Shown: one piece after another, positions 26,499 through 35,039 of the stretch
Position numbering within the stretch: the first letter of the stretch is position 1
How the letters are laid out: the number at the start of each line of letters is the position of its first letter
Assembly (NCBI GenBank): GCA_947089905.1
Contig: CAMUMG010000001.1
Location: forward strand, 434,001 to 498,000
Length of the DNA stretch: 64,000 bases
Direction: 5' to 3'
From: an uncultured Lachnospiraceae bacterium
GTDB lineage: Bacteria; Bacillota; Clostridia; Lachnospirales; Lachnospiraceae
Program-made: the position numbers and the translations under genes
The notes under the pieces: generated by a model
Databases searched by the model: none
What the model was told of the DNA's origin: nothing
What the model saw: the letters and a program-made list of their open reading frames with translations, nothing else

Positions 26499-27362
26499 TT
26501 ATTTTAAATTTTGCATTGCACAATTATCCATATCATCAAAATCCTGATTTTCTCCAACCATTCCCCAAATAAAAGTATAAGCCTGTGTTCCAGAACCAGC
26601 ATGAATTGACCAGCTTGGAGAAATCACTGCCTGTTCATTTCGCATTATAATATGTCTTGTTTCCTCAGGCTCTCCCATATAGTGAAATACCAAAGCATCT
26701 TCTGGCATATCAAAGTAAAGATAAACTTCCATTCTGCGATCATGTGTATGACATGGCATAGTATTCCATACTGAACCGGGCATTAATTTCGTCATACCCA
26801 TAACAAGCTGACAACTTTCTACCTGTCCTGGAAGAATATATTTACAGATAACACGGTGGTTTGCCATCTCCATAGAACCTAATTCTACTTTATTCTTTTC
26901 CTGAACAATGACAACATCTTTAGATGGTATTCCATCTGGACGAATTAGAACTGTAGGATAAGAAGTATGTGCAGGTGCACTATTTAGATAAAATTTTGCT
27001 GGATTATTTTCATCCTCACTTGCAAAACTGACCTCTTTTACTCCCATTCCAAGATACATTCCATCTTTATGTTCTAATTTATATTCTTTTTTGTCTACTG
27101 TAATTGTTCCATTACCTCCGATATTGATTACACCCATTTCTCTTCTCTGTAAAAAATACTCCGCCCGCAACTCTTCTCCTGCTGTTAAATGCAATACTTT
27201 CTTTAAAGGAACTGCAGAACCAGTAATAATTCGATCAATATGACTGTATACTAATTTAATTTGATCTGGTAAAAATAAATCATCAATTAAAAACTCTTCT
27301 CTTAACCGCTGTGTCGTATAATGTTTTACATCCTTTGGAGATGATGCCGTCCTAAGTTCCAT
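26499..27362 (-). CDS. kduI: 5-keto-4-deoxyuronate isomerase (4-deoxy-L-threo-5-hexosulose-uronate ketol-isomerase)
   Basis: 287 residues from the ATG preceded by GAGG. KduI cupin signatures: FYLNSAPAHTSYPT, the metal-site MPCHTHDRRMEVYLYF and SPSWSIHAGSGTQAYTFIWGM. It converts the product of unsaturated oligogalacturonides toward 2-keto-3-deoxygluconate (KDG). It is encoded between kdgK and the GH28 remnant. The next enzyme, KduD reductase, is not in the window. Length and motifs are complete. Confidence 0.95.
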   Translation of the reverse strand: MELRTASSPKDVKHYTTQRLREEFLIDDLFLPDQIKLVYSHIDRIITGSAVPLKKVLHLTAGEELRAEYFLQRREMGVINIGGNGTITVDKKEYKLEHKDGMYLGMGVKEVSFASEDENNPAKFYLNSAPAHTSYPTVLIRPDGIPSKDVVIVQEKNKVELGSMEMANHRVICKYILPGQVESCQLVMGMTKLMPGSVWNTMPCHTHDRRMEVYLYFDMPEDALVFHYMGEPEETRHIIMRNEQAVISPSWSIHAGSGTQAYTFIWGMVGENQDFDDMDNCAMQNLK

Positions 27363-27401
27363 ATTTAACCTCATTTCTGTTTTCTTTTGTATACAAAAAT
27401 T

Positions 27402-28433
27402 TTATCGTTGTACACGTCCTGAACCATCGCCACCTACTAAATTATCTACATCTGTTCTAGAAACTAAATTAAAATCTCCTGGAATTGTATGCTTTAAAGC
27501 AGACGCTGCTACACCAAATTCCAACGCATCTTTAAAAGTCTTCCCATCAAGGAGTCCACAAATTACTCCAGCAGCAAATGAGTCTCCTCCACCTACCCTG
27601 TCAACAATCGGTGTAATTCGATATTCTCTGGAATGATAAAATTCTTTTGTATCTCTGGAATAGATACAAGCTGACCATCCATTATCAGAAGCACTATGAC
27701 TGACACGTAAAGAACTAATGACATATTCAAAATGAAATTTTTCTACCATCTGTTCAAAAATACTTTTATATCCAGCTAGTTCTAATTCTCCACTGGTAAC
27801 ATCTGTATTACCCGGACGAAATCCTAATACTTTTTCTGCATCTTCTTCATTGCCAATACATACATCTACATACTGCATTAAATTTGTCATAACTTTTTGT
27901 GCTTTTTCAGATGACCAGAGCTTTTTGCGAAAATTTAAGTCACAAGAAACTTTTACATTTGCCCTTTTTGCTGCTTTTAAAGCAATTTCTGTGAGTTCTG
28001 CTGCCGCATCCGAAATAGCAGGAGTAATTCCAGTAAAATGAAACCAGTCTACGCCTGTAAAGATAGTATCAAAATCAAAATCATCTGCACTTGCAGTTGA
28101 AATGGAAGAATGTGCACGATCATAAACAACATTAGATGCACGCATAGCAGCACCTGTTTCTAAAAAATAAATTCCCAGTCTTTCACCACCATAGGAAATA
28201 TATTTTGTATTTACGTTCATTTTTCTAAGTGCAGCTACTGCACATTCACCAATCGGATTTTTTGGTACTTTTGTTACAAACTCCGATTCGTGTCCGTAAT
28301 TTGCCAAAGAAACTGCCACATTTGCCTCACCGCCAGCATAACATACATCAAATTCATCTGCTTGAAGAAAGCGTTCATTTCCCGGAGTAGATAACCTAAG
28401 CATAATTTCTCCCATTGTCACTACTTTTGCCAT
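27402..28433 (-). CDS. kdgK: 2-keto-3-deoxygluconate kinase (PfkB family)
   Basis: 343 residues. PfkB sugar-kinase features: GGEANVAVSLANYG near the N-terminus, DLNFRKKLWSS in the middle, and the C-terminal ATP/anion-hole motif DRVGGGDSFAAGVICGL with its catalytic Asp. Similarity and context (kduI downstream, uxaC divergent) indicate KDG as substrate, giving KDPG. It is the first gene of the kdgK-kduI-GH28-deacetylase unit. Expression is likely controlled by the operator overlapping its transcription start. Confidence 0.92.
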   Translation of the reverse strand: MAKVVTMGEIMLRLSTPGNERFLQADEFDVCYAGGEANVAVSLANYGHESEFVTKVPKNPIGECAVAALRKMNVNTKYISYGGERLGIYFLETGAAMRASNVVYDRAHSSISTASADDFDFDTIFTGVDWFHFTGITPAISDAAAELTEIALKAAKRANVKVSCDLNFRKKLWSSEKAQKVMTNLMQYVDVCIGNEEDAEKVLGFRPGNTDVTSGELELAGYKSIFEQMVEKFHFEYVISSLRVSHSASDNGWSACIYSRDTKEFYHSREYRITPIVDRVGGGDSFAAGVICGLLDGKTFKDALEFGVAASALKHTIPGDFNLVSRTDVDNLVGGDGSGRVQR

Positions 28434-28543
28434 TGTTTTTCTCCTTTTTCACTGTGTTATTTATTTTTTACAACACTTAGCTTTTCCAATTTATATCTTT
28501 CTCATAACAAATAAACTATTTTAACCGCTAAAAATTATCTACT

Positions 28544-28559
28544 ATGTAAGCGTTTACAT
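28544..28559. promoter_or_regulatory. LacI-family/cre-type operator
   Basis: ATGTAAGCGTTTACAT is a near-perfect palindrome with the central CG of LacI-family operators. Bases 28545-28558 match the CcpA cre consensus TGWAARCGYTWNCW at every position. It sits directly after the kdgK -10 and covers the expected start point, a classical repression position. It could be read by the adjacent LacI-type regulator, by CcpA, or by both. Confidence 0.75.
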
Positions 28560-28564
28560 CGTTT

Positions 28565-28593
28565 ATTTTACTCTCATTTTTCTTTTCTGTCAA
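28565..28593 (-). promoter_or_regulatory. Promoter of kdgK-kduI
   Basis: -35 TTGACA (28588-28593, perfect), 17-base spacer, -10 TAAAAT (28565-28570) on the minus strand. The 130-base leader to kdgK begins inside the operator at 28544-28559. Confidence 0.78.
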
Positions 28594-28609
28594 CGCTTTT
28601 ATACCAATT

Positions 28610-28635
28610 ATTTTCCAGAAAATTTTCGAAAAGTT
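28610..28635. promoter_or_regulatory. Two overlapping CodY-box-like sequences
   Basis: Bases 28610-28624 (ATTTTCCAGAAAATT) differ from the CodY consensus AATTTTCWGAAAATT at two positions. Bases 28621-28635 (AATTTTCGAAAAGTT) differ at three. They overlap by four bases and sit between the -35 elements of kdgK and of the divergent regulator gene. CodY is encoded in this window, so nutritional repression of hexuronate genes is plausible. Confidence 0.5.
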
Positions 28636-28636
28636 C

Positions 28637-28665
28637 TTGTCATTCTGATATGGCTGTTGTATAAT
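28637..28665 (+). promoter_or_regulatory. Promoter of the LacI-family regulator and uxaC
   Basis: -35 TTGTCA (28637-28642), 17-base spacer, -10 TATAAT (28660-28665, perfect) on the plus strand. The CodY-box-like pair ends two bases before the -35. Confidence 0.75.
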
Positions 28666-28745
28666 AAATTTAGCTTTTCAAGTTAAAAATTTTCTAATTA
28701 TCTCACTTTATCCACCTCTTAGCCAGAGCCGAAAGGTACGAGAAT

Positions 28746-29753
28746 ATGAACATTTATGATGTATCAGAACGGGCTGGCGTTTCTATTGCTACTGTTTCTA
28801 GAGTACTAAACGGCAATTCCAACGTCAGTGAAAAAACAAGGCAAAAAGTCTTGACAGTCATGAGAGAAATCGGTTATACACCAAATATATTTGCCAGAGG
28901 ATTGGGATTAAATACTATGCAGACTATAGGTATTATGTGTTCTGACTCTTCTGATATTTTTCTTTCCAATGCAGTTTATTTTTTGGAACAAAATCTTAGA
29001 AAAAACGGCTATGATTCCTTTTTATGTTGTACAGGAAACGAATTGCAAAATAAAAAAAACTATCTAAAACTACTGTTATCCAAACGAGTTGATGCTGTCA
29101 TTTTAGTTGGTTCTAGTTTTTTAGAAAAAAATCATAAAGATAATAGTTACATTTTTGATGCTGCCTTAAAGGTACCCATTATGATGATGAATGGATATTT
29201 AAATCATCCTAATATCTATTGTACTCTCTGTAACGATCGTCAAGCGGTTTATGATAGTACTTGTCGACTAATTTCAGAGAAAAGAAATCGTATTTTATTT
29301 TTATATCATTCAAAATCCTACAGTAGCATGCAAAAACTTACTGGATATAAAGATGCTATTATCTTTCATAAACTTTTTTTGCAAGAAGATCTCATATTAC
29401 AATGTCCTAATAATATCCAACAAATACAAAGGTTTCTTAATGAACAGTTTGAAAATGGACTCCGATTTGATGCAGTTATTGCGGCTGAAGATTTACTGGC
29501 TATTGGTGCATTAAAGTTTCTAAAATCAAAGGGAATAGTAGTTCCTAAAATGGTTAATATTATTGGATATAATAATTCTTTACTTGCAGACTGTTGTGAG
29601 CCAGAACTTTCTTCTATTGACAATCATGTAGAAAGATTAAGTCTTACTACAGTAACTTCTTTAATGGGTGTTCTTACAGGAATTACTGTACCAAATAAAA
29701 CTACTATTTCGAACAGTCTGATTTTACGTGGAACGACAGATTTTATGCAATAA
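28746..29753 (+). CDS. LacI-family transcriptional regulator of hexuronate genes
   Basis: 335 residues. N-terminal helix-turn-helix and hinge: MNIYDVSERAGVSIATVSRVLNG, then SEKTRQKVLTVMREIGYTPN. The periplasmic-binding-protein-like sensor domain follows (about 60-330, with TIGIMCSDSSDIFLSNAV and FDAVIAAEDLLAIGALKFL). It is divergent from kdgK and co-directional with uxaC 26 bases downstream, so its effector is probably KDG or another uronate intermediate (inference). It resembles KdgR-type LacI regulators of Firmicutes. Likely operator: 28544-28559. Confidence 0.9.
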   Translation: MNIYDVSERAGVSIATVSRVLNGNSNVSEKTRQKVLTVMREIGYTPNIFARGLGLNTMQTIGIMCSDSSDIFLSNAVYFLEQNLRKNGYDSFLCCTGNELQNKKNYLKLLLSKRVDAVILVGSSFLEKNHKDNSYIFDAALKVPIMMMNGYLNHPNIYCTLCNDRQAVYDSTCRLISEKRNRILFLYHSKSYSSMQKLTGYKDAIIFHKLFLQEDLILQCPNNIQQIQRFLNEQFENGLRFDAVIAAEDLLAIGALKFLKSKGIVVPKMVNIIGYNNSLLADCCEPELSSIDNHVERLSLTTVTSLMGVLTGITVPNKTTISNSLILRGTTDFMQ

Positions 29754-29779
29754 TCCATTTTTATTAAGGAGAACTTAAA

Positions 29780-31180
29780 GTGAATTTATTTATGGATGAA
29801 AATTTTTTACTTACTACGAAAACTTCCCAACGACTTTATTATGATTATGCTGCAAAAATGCCAATTATCGATTATCATTGCCATATAAATCCAAAAGAAA
29901 TTGCTCTAAATTTTCAATTTAACACAATTACTCAAATCTGGCTTGGTAGTGATCATTATAAATGGCGACTAATGCGTTCGAATGGAATACAAGAGCGCTA
30001 TATTACTGGAGATGCCTCCGATTGGGAAAAATTTAAACAATGGGCTGTTACACTACAAAAAGCAATAGGCAACCCTCTTTATCATTGGAGTCATTTAGAA
30101 TTACAACGATATTTTGGAATTTTCCAGCCTCTTACAGCTAAAAATGCAGATAAAATATTTAATCACTGTAATGAAATTTTGGCTTTGCCAGAAATGTGTG
30201 TACAGGGTTTAATCAAAAAATCCAATGTGACTTTAATCTGTACTACTGATGATCCTGTCGATTCTTTAGAATGGCATAAAAAACTTGCCACAGAACAAAA
30301 ATTTGAAACGAAAGTATTACCAGCCTGGCGACCAGACAAGGCAATGAATATTGAAAATCCTGACTATCTAAAATATCTATCTACCTTAGAAGAAGCAAGT
30401 GGAAAAACAATCTCTTCCTTTGCGGATTTAAAACAGGCACTTCTAATTCGAATGGATTATTTTGATCTAATGGGCTGTAAAGTATCCGATCATGGACTAA
30501 ACTTTGTATGCTATAATCCGGCACAAGAAGAAGAAATCGAACGTATTTTTTCAAAGCGTCTTTCTCAAAAGGAAATTAGTCCTTTAGAAGAACTTCAATT
30601 TAAAACCGCTTTTTTACTTTTTGTTGGTAGACAATATCATAAACGTAACTGGGTTATGCAGCTTCATTATGGAACAAAACGAAACAACAACTCACTTTGT
30701 TATCAAAGCCTAGGACCTGATACTGGATTTGACTGTATTTTGACAGGTACTTCTTCTGCACAATTAACAGATTTTTTAGACGCTCTAAATCAAACCGATG
30801 AGCTTCCAAAAACAATTCTCTATTCTCTTAATCCTTCAGACAATGCAGCGATAGGTACAATTCTTGGATGTTTTCAGGATTCTAGTATCGCTGGAAAAGT
30901 CCAACAGGGTTCTGCATGGTGGTTTAATGATCATAAAACGGGTATGTTAGAACAAATGACTTCTCTAGCCAATCTTGGATTATTAGCAAACTTTGTAGGT
31001 ATGTTAACTGATTCAAGAAGCTTTTTATCTTATACCAGACATGAATATTTTCGTAGAATTTTATGTGATTTTATTGGTCGATTGGTAGAAAACGGAGAGT
31101 ATCCAAATGATATTGAATTTTTAGGAAATATAGTACAAGATATTTCTTATTATAATTGTAAAAACTATTTTGGATTTTAG
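29780..31180 (+). CDS. uxaC: Uronate isomerase (glucuronate/galacturonate isomerase)
   Basis: 466 residues, full length. Starts at GTG with AAGGAG seven bases upstream. Motifs: MPIIDYHCHINPKEIA (metal-site His pair), TTDDPVDSLEWH, VLPAWRPDKAMNI, SDHGLNFVCY and the C-terminal TDSRSFLSYTRHEYFRRIL. The amidohydrolase-fold enzyme converts galacturonate to tagaturonate or glucuronate to fructuronate. The following reductase (uxaB/uxuB) is absent here. It follows the LacI-type regulator in one unit. Confidence 0.96.
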   Translation: MNLFMDENFLLTTKTSQRLYYDYAAKMPIIDYHCHINPKEIALNFQFNTITQIWLGSDHYKWRLMRSNGIQERYITGDASDWEKFKQWAVTLQKAIGNPLYHWSHLELQRYFGIFQPLTAKNADKIFNHCNEILALPEMCVQGLIKKSNVTLICTTDDPVDSLEWHKKLATEQKFETKVLPAWRPDKAMNIENPDYLKYLSTLEEASGKTISSFADLKQALLIRMDYFDLMGCKVSDHGLNFVCYNPAQEEEIERIFSKRLSQKEISPLEELQFKTAFLLFVGRQYHKRNWVMQLHYGTKRNNNSLCYQSLGPDTGFDCILTGTSSAQLTDFLDALNQTDELPKTILYSLNPSDNAAIGTILGCFQDSSIAGKVQQGSAWWFNDHKTGMLEQMTSLANLGLLANFVGMLTDSRSFLSYTRHEYFRRILCDFIGRLVENGEYPNDIEFLGNIVQDISYYNCKNYFGF

Positions 31181-31191
31181 TAAAATAATCC

Positions 31192-31235
31192 TTTATAGGG
31201 CATGGACTTGATTTAACTGTTCCATGCCCTATAAA
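31192..31235. terminator. Hairpin between convergent uxaC and oxidoreductase genes
   Basis: A perfect 15-base inverted repeat (31192-31206 with 31221-31235, core TATAGGGCATGGA) and a 14-base loop. It lies between two convergent genes and can fold in either transcript. Neither side has a U-tract, so it may end transcription inefficiently or protect 3' ends. Confidence 0.55.
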
Positions 31236-31246
31236 CTACTAGAAAT

Positions 31247-32500
31247 TTATTTTTCTTTGAGTAAATTTTCTTTTAGTTCTTTTATTTCTATTGTCTTTTT
31301 AGTAGTCCTAGAAAGTTCTGCGGCATATGCCATAATATGGCTTTCTATTGAGCGTTCAATCGAAGTGACACTTTTTGTTTCTCCTGTCTTTAGAAGTGCT
31401 AAAAACTCTTCCATCAGTTTAGAATCTCCCCCACCATGACCACTACTTGAAAGACTGGTATGAATAACCTTCTGTTCATACCGATCCACACCATTTGATG
31501 TAAATTTAGTTAATTCTAATTCCCTTAGTCCATCTCCACCCCTGATTTCTCCATTTTCACACATGACCTTTATTGTTCGACAAATGTGATTTGTAAAGGC
31601 ACTTAAATGAAATGTAGCAGTAATATTATTTTCAAACTCTAATATCGTCACTTGTTTATCACATACATCATTATCGCAACGATAAACGCATCTTCCATAG
31701 GGACTTGTTTTTAATGCGTTTCTCATATCATCTTCTGTTTGTTTTGAAGTCACTACTGTTGCTGGCCAACTTCCTAGTGCTGGAAGATATGCTTTTAGTG
31801 CATGATATCTACAATCTGTAACTGGGCAGTCTAAACAACGAGCAGTACTATCTTTTGGAGCATTTTCTTCTTTAAAATAACTTAGATTTCCAAAGGAAGA
31901 AACTCTTGTTGTAGGACTGTCTGCTAACCATGTCAAAATATCCATATCATGACATGATTTCTGCATAATTAACGGACTGCTAAGATCACTTCTTCTCCAG
32001 TTTCCACGTACAAAGGAATGAGCAAAATGATAATTTCCGATATTTTCATTATGCTGAATTGTTAAAACCCTTCCCAAACTTCCCTCTTGTATTACCTCTT
32101 TTAAAGTACGGAAGAAAGCTGTATACCGTAATACATGGCAAACTACAACAAGTCTATTTTTCTGTTTTGCTTTTTGTGCAATTTTTAAACATTCTACTGG
32201 ATTTGGAGAAATTGGCTTTTCTAATAAAATATCGTAGTCAAGTTCTAATGCAGTCATTGTCTGATTAAAATGATCCTGATCCATCGATGCAATAATAATC
32301 GCTTTGCAAATTTTCCCTAATCTAAAAAATTCTTCTGTAGAAGTAAAGAGACATTCTTTTTTTACATTCAGTTTTTGTGCTGCAATCTCTCTTCGTTCTT
32401 GATTTGGTTCTACTACTGCTGCAATTTGAATTCCTTTTTGATAAGCATACTCTGCGTAGATCATCCCACGTTGACCTGCCCCAATTAATGCGATTTCCAT
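31247..32500 (-). CDS. Gfo/Idh/MocA-family oxidoreductase
   Basis: 417 residues. N-terminal Rossmann fold with GAGQRGMIYAEYA (about 7-19) and the EKPISPNP motif after the dinucleotide-binding part. A cysteine group in the C-terminal domain (CLDCPVTDCRYH and CVYRCDNDVCDK) is typical of one Gfo/Idh/MocA subgroup and probably binds metal. Substrate is unknown. The position beside the hexuronate genes suggests a sugar or uronate derivative, but it is on a separate convergent transcript. Confidence 0.88.
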   Translation of the reverse strand: MEIALIGAGQRGMIYAEYAYQKGIQIAAVVEPNQERREIAAQKLNVKKECLFTSTEEFFRLGKICKAIIIASMDQDHFNQTMTALELDYDILLEKPISPNPVECLKIAQKAKQKNRLVVVCHVLRYTAFFRTLKEVIQEGSLGRVLTIQHNENIGNYHFAHSFVRGNWRRSDLSSPLIMQKSCHDMDILTWLADSPTTRVSSFGNLSYFKEENAPKDSTARCLDCPVTDCRYHALKAYLPALGSWPATVVTSKQTEDDMRNALKTSPYGRCVYRCDNDVCDKQVTILEFENNITATFHLSAFTNHICRTIKVMCENGEIRGGDGLRELELTKFTSNGVDRYEQKVIHTSLSSSGHGGGDSKLMEEFLALLKTGETKSVTSIERSIESHIMAYAAELSRTTKKTIEIKELKENLLKEK

Positions 32501-32545
32501 ATGTATACTCCTTTTTATATCATCAAAATCGATTAAACCTGTTTT

Positions 32546-32574
32546 ATTGTATCATAATTTGTCCTTTAATACAA
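32546..32574 (-). promoter_or_regulatory. Promoter of the Gfo/Idh/MocA gene
   Basis: -35 TTGTAT (32569-32574), 17-base spacer, -10 TACAAT (32546-32551) with an extended-10 TG on the minus strand. The -35 ends two bases from the long hairpin that follows the upstream gene. Confidence 0.6.
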
Positions 32575-32575
32575 G

Positions 32576-32678
32576 AAAGAGCTATCGCACTAAAAATTGA
32601 ATATACAAGACATAGTATTGATATAGAATTAAACTCTACAATATCTTGTATTTGATTTTCTTAGTGCAATAGCTCTTT
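32576..32678 (-). terminator. Long two-tier hairpin after the YcdB/SLH gene
   Basis: An 18-base outer stem (32576-32593 with 32661-32678, core GAGCTAT-CGCACTAA) encloses an inner 8-base stem (32603-32610 with 32644-32651, ATACAAGA/TCTTGTAT). The only outer mismatch becomes a G-U wobble in minus-strand RNA, matching the direction of the upstream gene that ends six bases away. It is a probable terminator of unusual size; a small palindromic mobile repeat is an alternative. Confidence 0.55.
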
Positions 32679-32683
32679 TTTTA

Positions 32684-34942
32684 TTATCTTATATTTGAAG
32701 CCATTTTTAAATCAAGCAGTTTAAAGAATAGTTCTACTGCCTCTAAACGTGTTACCTTTTCTGTAGGCTGAAACTTATTTCCCTCTTTTGCTGTCATAAG
32801 ATCAAACCCTTTTATCAATGCGACTGAGCCTAAGTACTCTTTTGAGATTGTGCCTTCATCTTCAAAACCGGTGGTGTAAATTCCCTGCAATTTTGCTACT
32901 TTTTCAAAGCCTAAATCTTGAATAATCCAGTTTGCTAACTCTTGTCTTGAAATGGTTTCTGCATTATTATCAGATTGGTTGCTATTGACTAAAAAAATAC
33001 GTTCCGCCAAAGCTATCCATTCTTTTGCTGTAATTGTTTGATCTTTTGAGAAATTTTGTCCTTCAAATCCAAGTCCTAAATCAGCCAAAAGCAAAATTTG
33101 TCGCTTTTGCTCTAAAGTATCAATATCATTATAACTATACTGCTCTGTCTTTTTGATTGGGGCACCATTTTGTTGTACAGGTTCTCCTGTATATGGAGAA
33201 ATTGCAGCTGGAGTTAAATCATTTCGGTAAACTAGACGAACTGTAGGAGTCATTGAGCTTTGTAGAGAATTTTCGGAATCTGCATTAACCATCTCATAAA
33301 TTAAACGATACTTATCTGTTTTCATATAAGCAGAAAATGCTTCTGCTACAGAGAGAATATCTTTTGGAGATTCAAATGTCACCTTATTATTCCAATTATA
33401 ATCAAACTGTAATACTTTTCCACTCACTGCGTCTACTGTTATATATAAAAAGTGATATGGATAGTCGACTCCCTCATTTACACGTACATATTTAAACTCA
33501 TATCCGCCATAAACATCCTTTTTTGTATCTCTGTTAAGAACATATGCCCCTTCTTCTTGTATACTCAATCGTGAATTTTTATATAACTGATTTAGGTTAG
33601 CTTTTACTATCTTTTCTGCCGTTTGCTTGCACTGTTCCATTGTATACTTTTTCTCAGGTATACTTAATCCATAACCGTCATAATAACTACGAATATTGGA
33701 AGAGAAAGCAAGCAGATTCCCATTTTCCGCATTTATGGTTGCCAAAGCATAAGCTCTGTAAGAATCTATCTCTCCACTATCTAGCCAAATATCATTCTTT
33801 TTTGTTGGATCAGACATTCTAATTTCCCAAACATAAATATCATTGCCCCAATAATCTTCTTGTTTTTTTAAAGAAGCATCTATACTGGTTAAGGTATCTT
33901 CTAAGTATAAAGATGGATTATTCTTTATTTTTGCAACTGCCTCTTCTTTGGAAAGATATTTCCCTAATTTTTCAATTTCTTTTTGTTCTGCTTCTGATAA
34001 AGTAACATTAGAACCTCCTACACCTTCCTCTGCACTTTCTGCTTTATCACTTACACTATTATTGATATCCCAATAATACCTGTCATATATACGTTCTGTA
34101 TAAACTTCTCCAGTAACTGCATCTACAGAACGATAGGAATCTTTTGGTATATAAACTAATTTAGCTGTAATTTTAAACTCTTTTGTCTTTGGATCTTTTT
34201 CATAAAAGTTCCGATATACTAACTGCATTACATCATCTTTTTCCAGTTTCTTTGCTGCTTGCTCTGCAGTTAAGACTGCCTTTTGACTTGGAACAAAAAT
34301 ACCATAGATAAATGCACTGTTCATTCGATATACTTTTCCAGTTGCCGCATTTACTTGTATAGTTACTGTATTTTCTGGCATTAAAATTCCTTGTTCTACT
34401 CGTTCATAAATAAAGGAATAACATCCGTTCCAAAAATTTGTGAAATTTGATTCGGATAACTGCAAGGAAGATGCGATATCTGGAAGAACACGTTTGATAA
34501 ACTCTTCTGCTACAGACTCTAATTCACTTTTTAAATAGACTGGTCTTGTCTGTCCCTGATTATATACATCATCAGAATAACTTTTAATATGATAATCTTT
34601 ATCACATATAACTGTAATTTTTCGATTATCATTTGACCATAAAAAACTCCACTGTGCCTGTGAATAAAGACTTGCTTCCTGATAGTCATATTCAAAGTTT
34701 TCCAAAAGTTCCTCTGGAATATCAATCTTAGAACGTACTGCAATTAAAGCCTTTTCTAATTGCTGCGGGGTTGCTCCTTTTTCTGCCTCATTAGGAGCTG
34801 AAGCGATAGGCATAATCTCTTCTTGTACCTCTGTTTTAATAGGAACTACATCCATTTCTTCCTCTGCTTTCACAAATTCCTTAGGTAATGTGCTGGTTAA
34901 TAAAACAGTACAGCAAAGTAATGAAAAAATCTTTCGTTTCAT
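32684..34942 (-). CDS. Secreted YcdB/YcdC-repeat protein with C-terminal S-layer homology region
   Basis: 752 residues. Signal peptide at 1-26 (MKRKIFSLLCCTVLLTSTLP). Three YcdB/YcdC (PepSY-like) modules, each ending with a VDAxTGxVY-type motif (for example INAENGNLL and VDAVSGKVLQFDY). The C-terminal about 120 residues contain SLH-like segments (TITAKEWIALAERIF, NKFQPTEKVTRLEAVELFFK). It is probably held at the cell wall; the function of YcdB modules is unknown, possibly peptidase inhibition. It has its own ECF-like promoter, suggesting an envelope-stress response. Confidence 0.85.
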   Translation of the reverse strand: MKRKIFSLLCCTVLLTSTLPKEFVKAEEEMDVVPIKTEVQEEIMPIASAPNEAEKGATPQQLEKALIAVRSKIDIPEELLENFEYDYQEASLYSQAQWSFLWSNDNRKITVICDKDYHIKSYSDDVYNQGQTRPVYLKSELESVAEEFIKRVLPDIASSLQLSESNFTNFWNGCYSFIYERVEQGILMPENTVTIQVNAATGKVYRMNSAFIYGIFVPSQKAVLTAEQAAKKLEKDDVMQLVYRNFYEKDPKTKEFKITAKLVYIPKDSYRSVDAVTGEVYTERIYDRYYWDINNSVSDKAESAEEGVGGSNVTLSEAEQKEIEKLGKYLSKEEAVAKIKNNPSLYLEDTLTSIDASLKKQEDYWGNDIYVWEIRMSDPTKKNDIWLDSGEIDSYRAYALATINAENGNLLAFSSNIRSYYDGYGLSIPEKKYTMEQCKQTAEKIVKANLNQLYKNSRLSIQEEGAYVLNRDTKKDVYGGYEFKYVRVNEGVDYPYHFLYITVDAVSGKVLQFDYNWNNKVTFESPKDILSVAEAFSAYMKTDKYRLIYEMVNADSENSLQSSMTPTVRLVYRNDLTPAAISPYTGEPVQQNGAPIKKTEQYSYNDIDTLEQKRQILLLADLGLGFEGQNFSKDQTITAKEWIALAERIFLVNSNQSDNNAETISRQELANWIIQDLGFEKVAKLQGIYTTGFEDEGTISKEYLGSVALIKGFDLMTAKEGNKFQPTEKVTRLEAVELFFKLLDLKMASNIR

Positions 34943-34995
34943 AGCGAACCTCCCTTTCTTGTCTATCGTCTTTGTGTTATTTTTATATAATCACT

Positions 34996-35027
34996 TATTA
35001 GACGTCTCTGCAAAAAGAAAAGTTCCC
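34996..35027 (-). promoter_or_regulatory. ECF-sigma-type promoter of the YcdB/SLH gene
   Basis: On the minus strand GGGAACTTTT (-35 element GGGAAC at 35022-35027) is followed after 17 bases by CGTCTAATA (34996-35004). GGAAC/CGTC is the arrangement read by extracytoplasmic-function sigma factors of the sigma-V/sigma-X type and differs from every other promoter in the window. The expected transcript starts about 48 bases before the ATG. No ECF sigma gene lies in the window. Confidence 0.65.
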
Positions 35028-35039
35028 TAAAATTTTATT

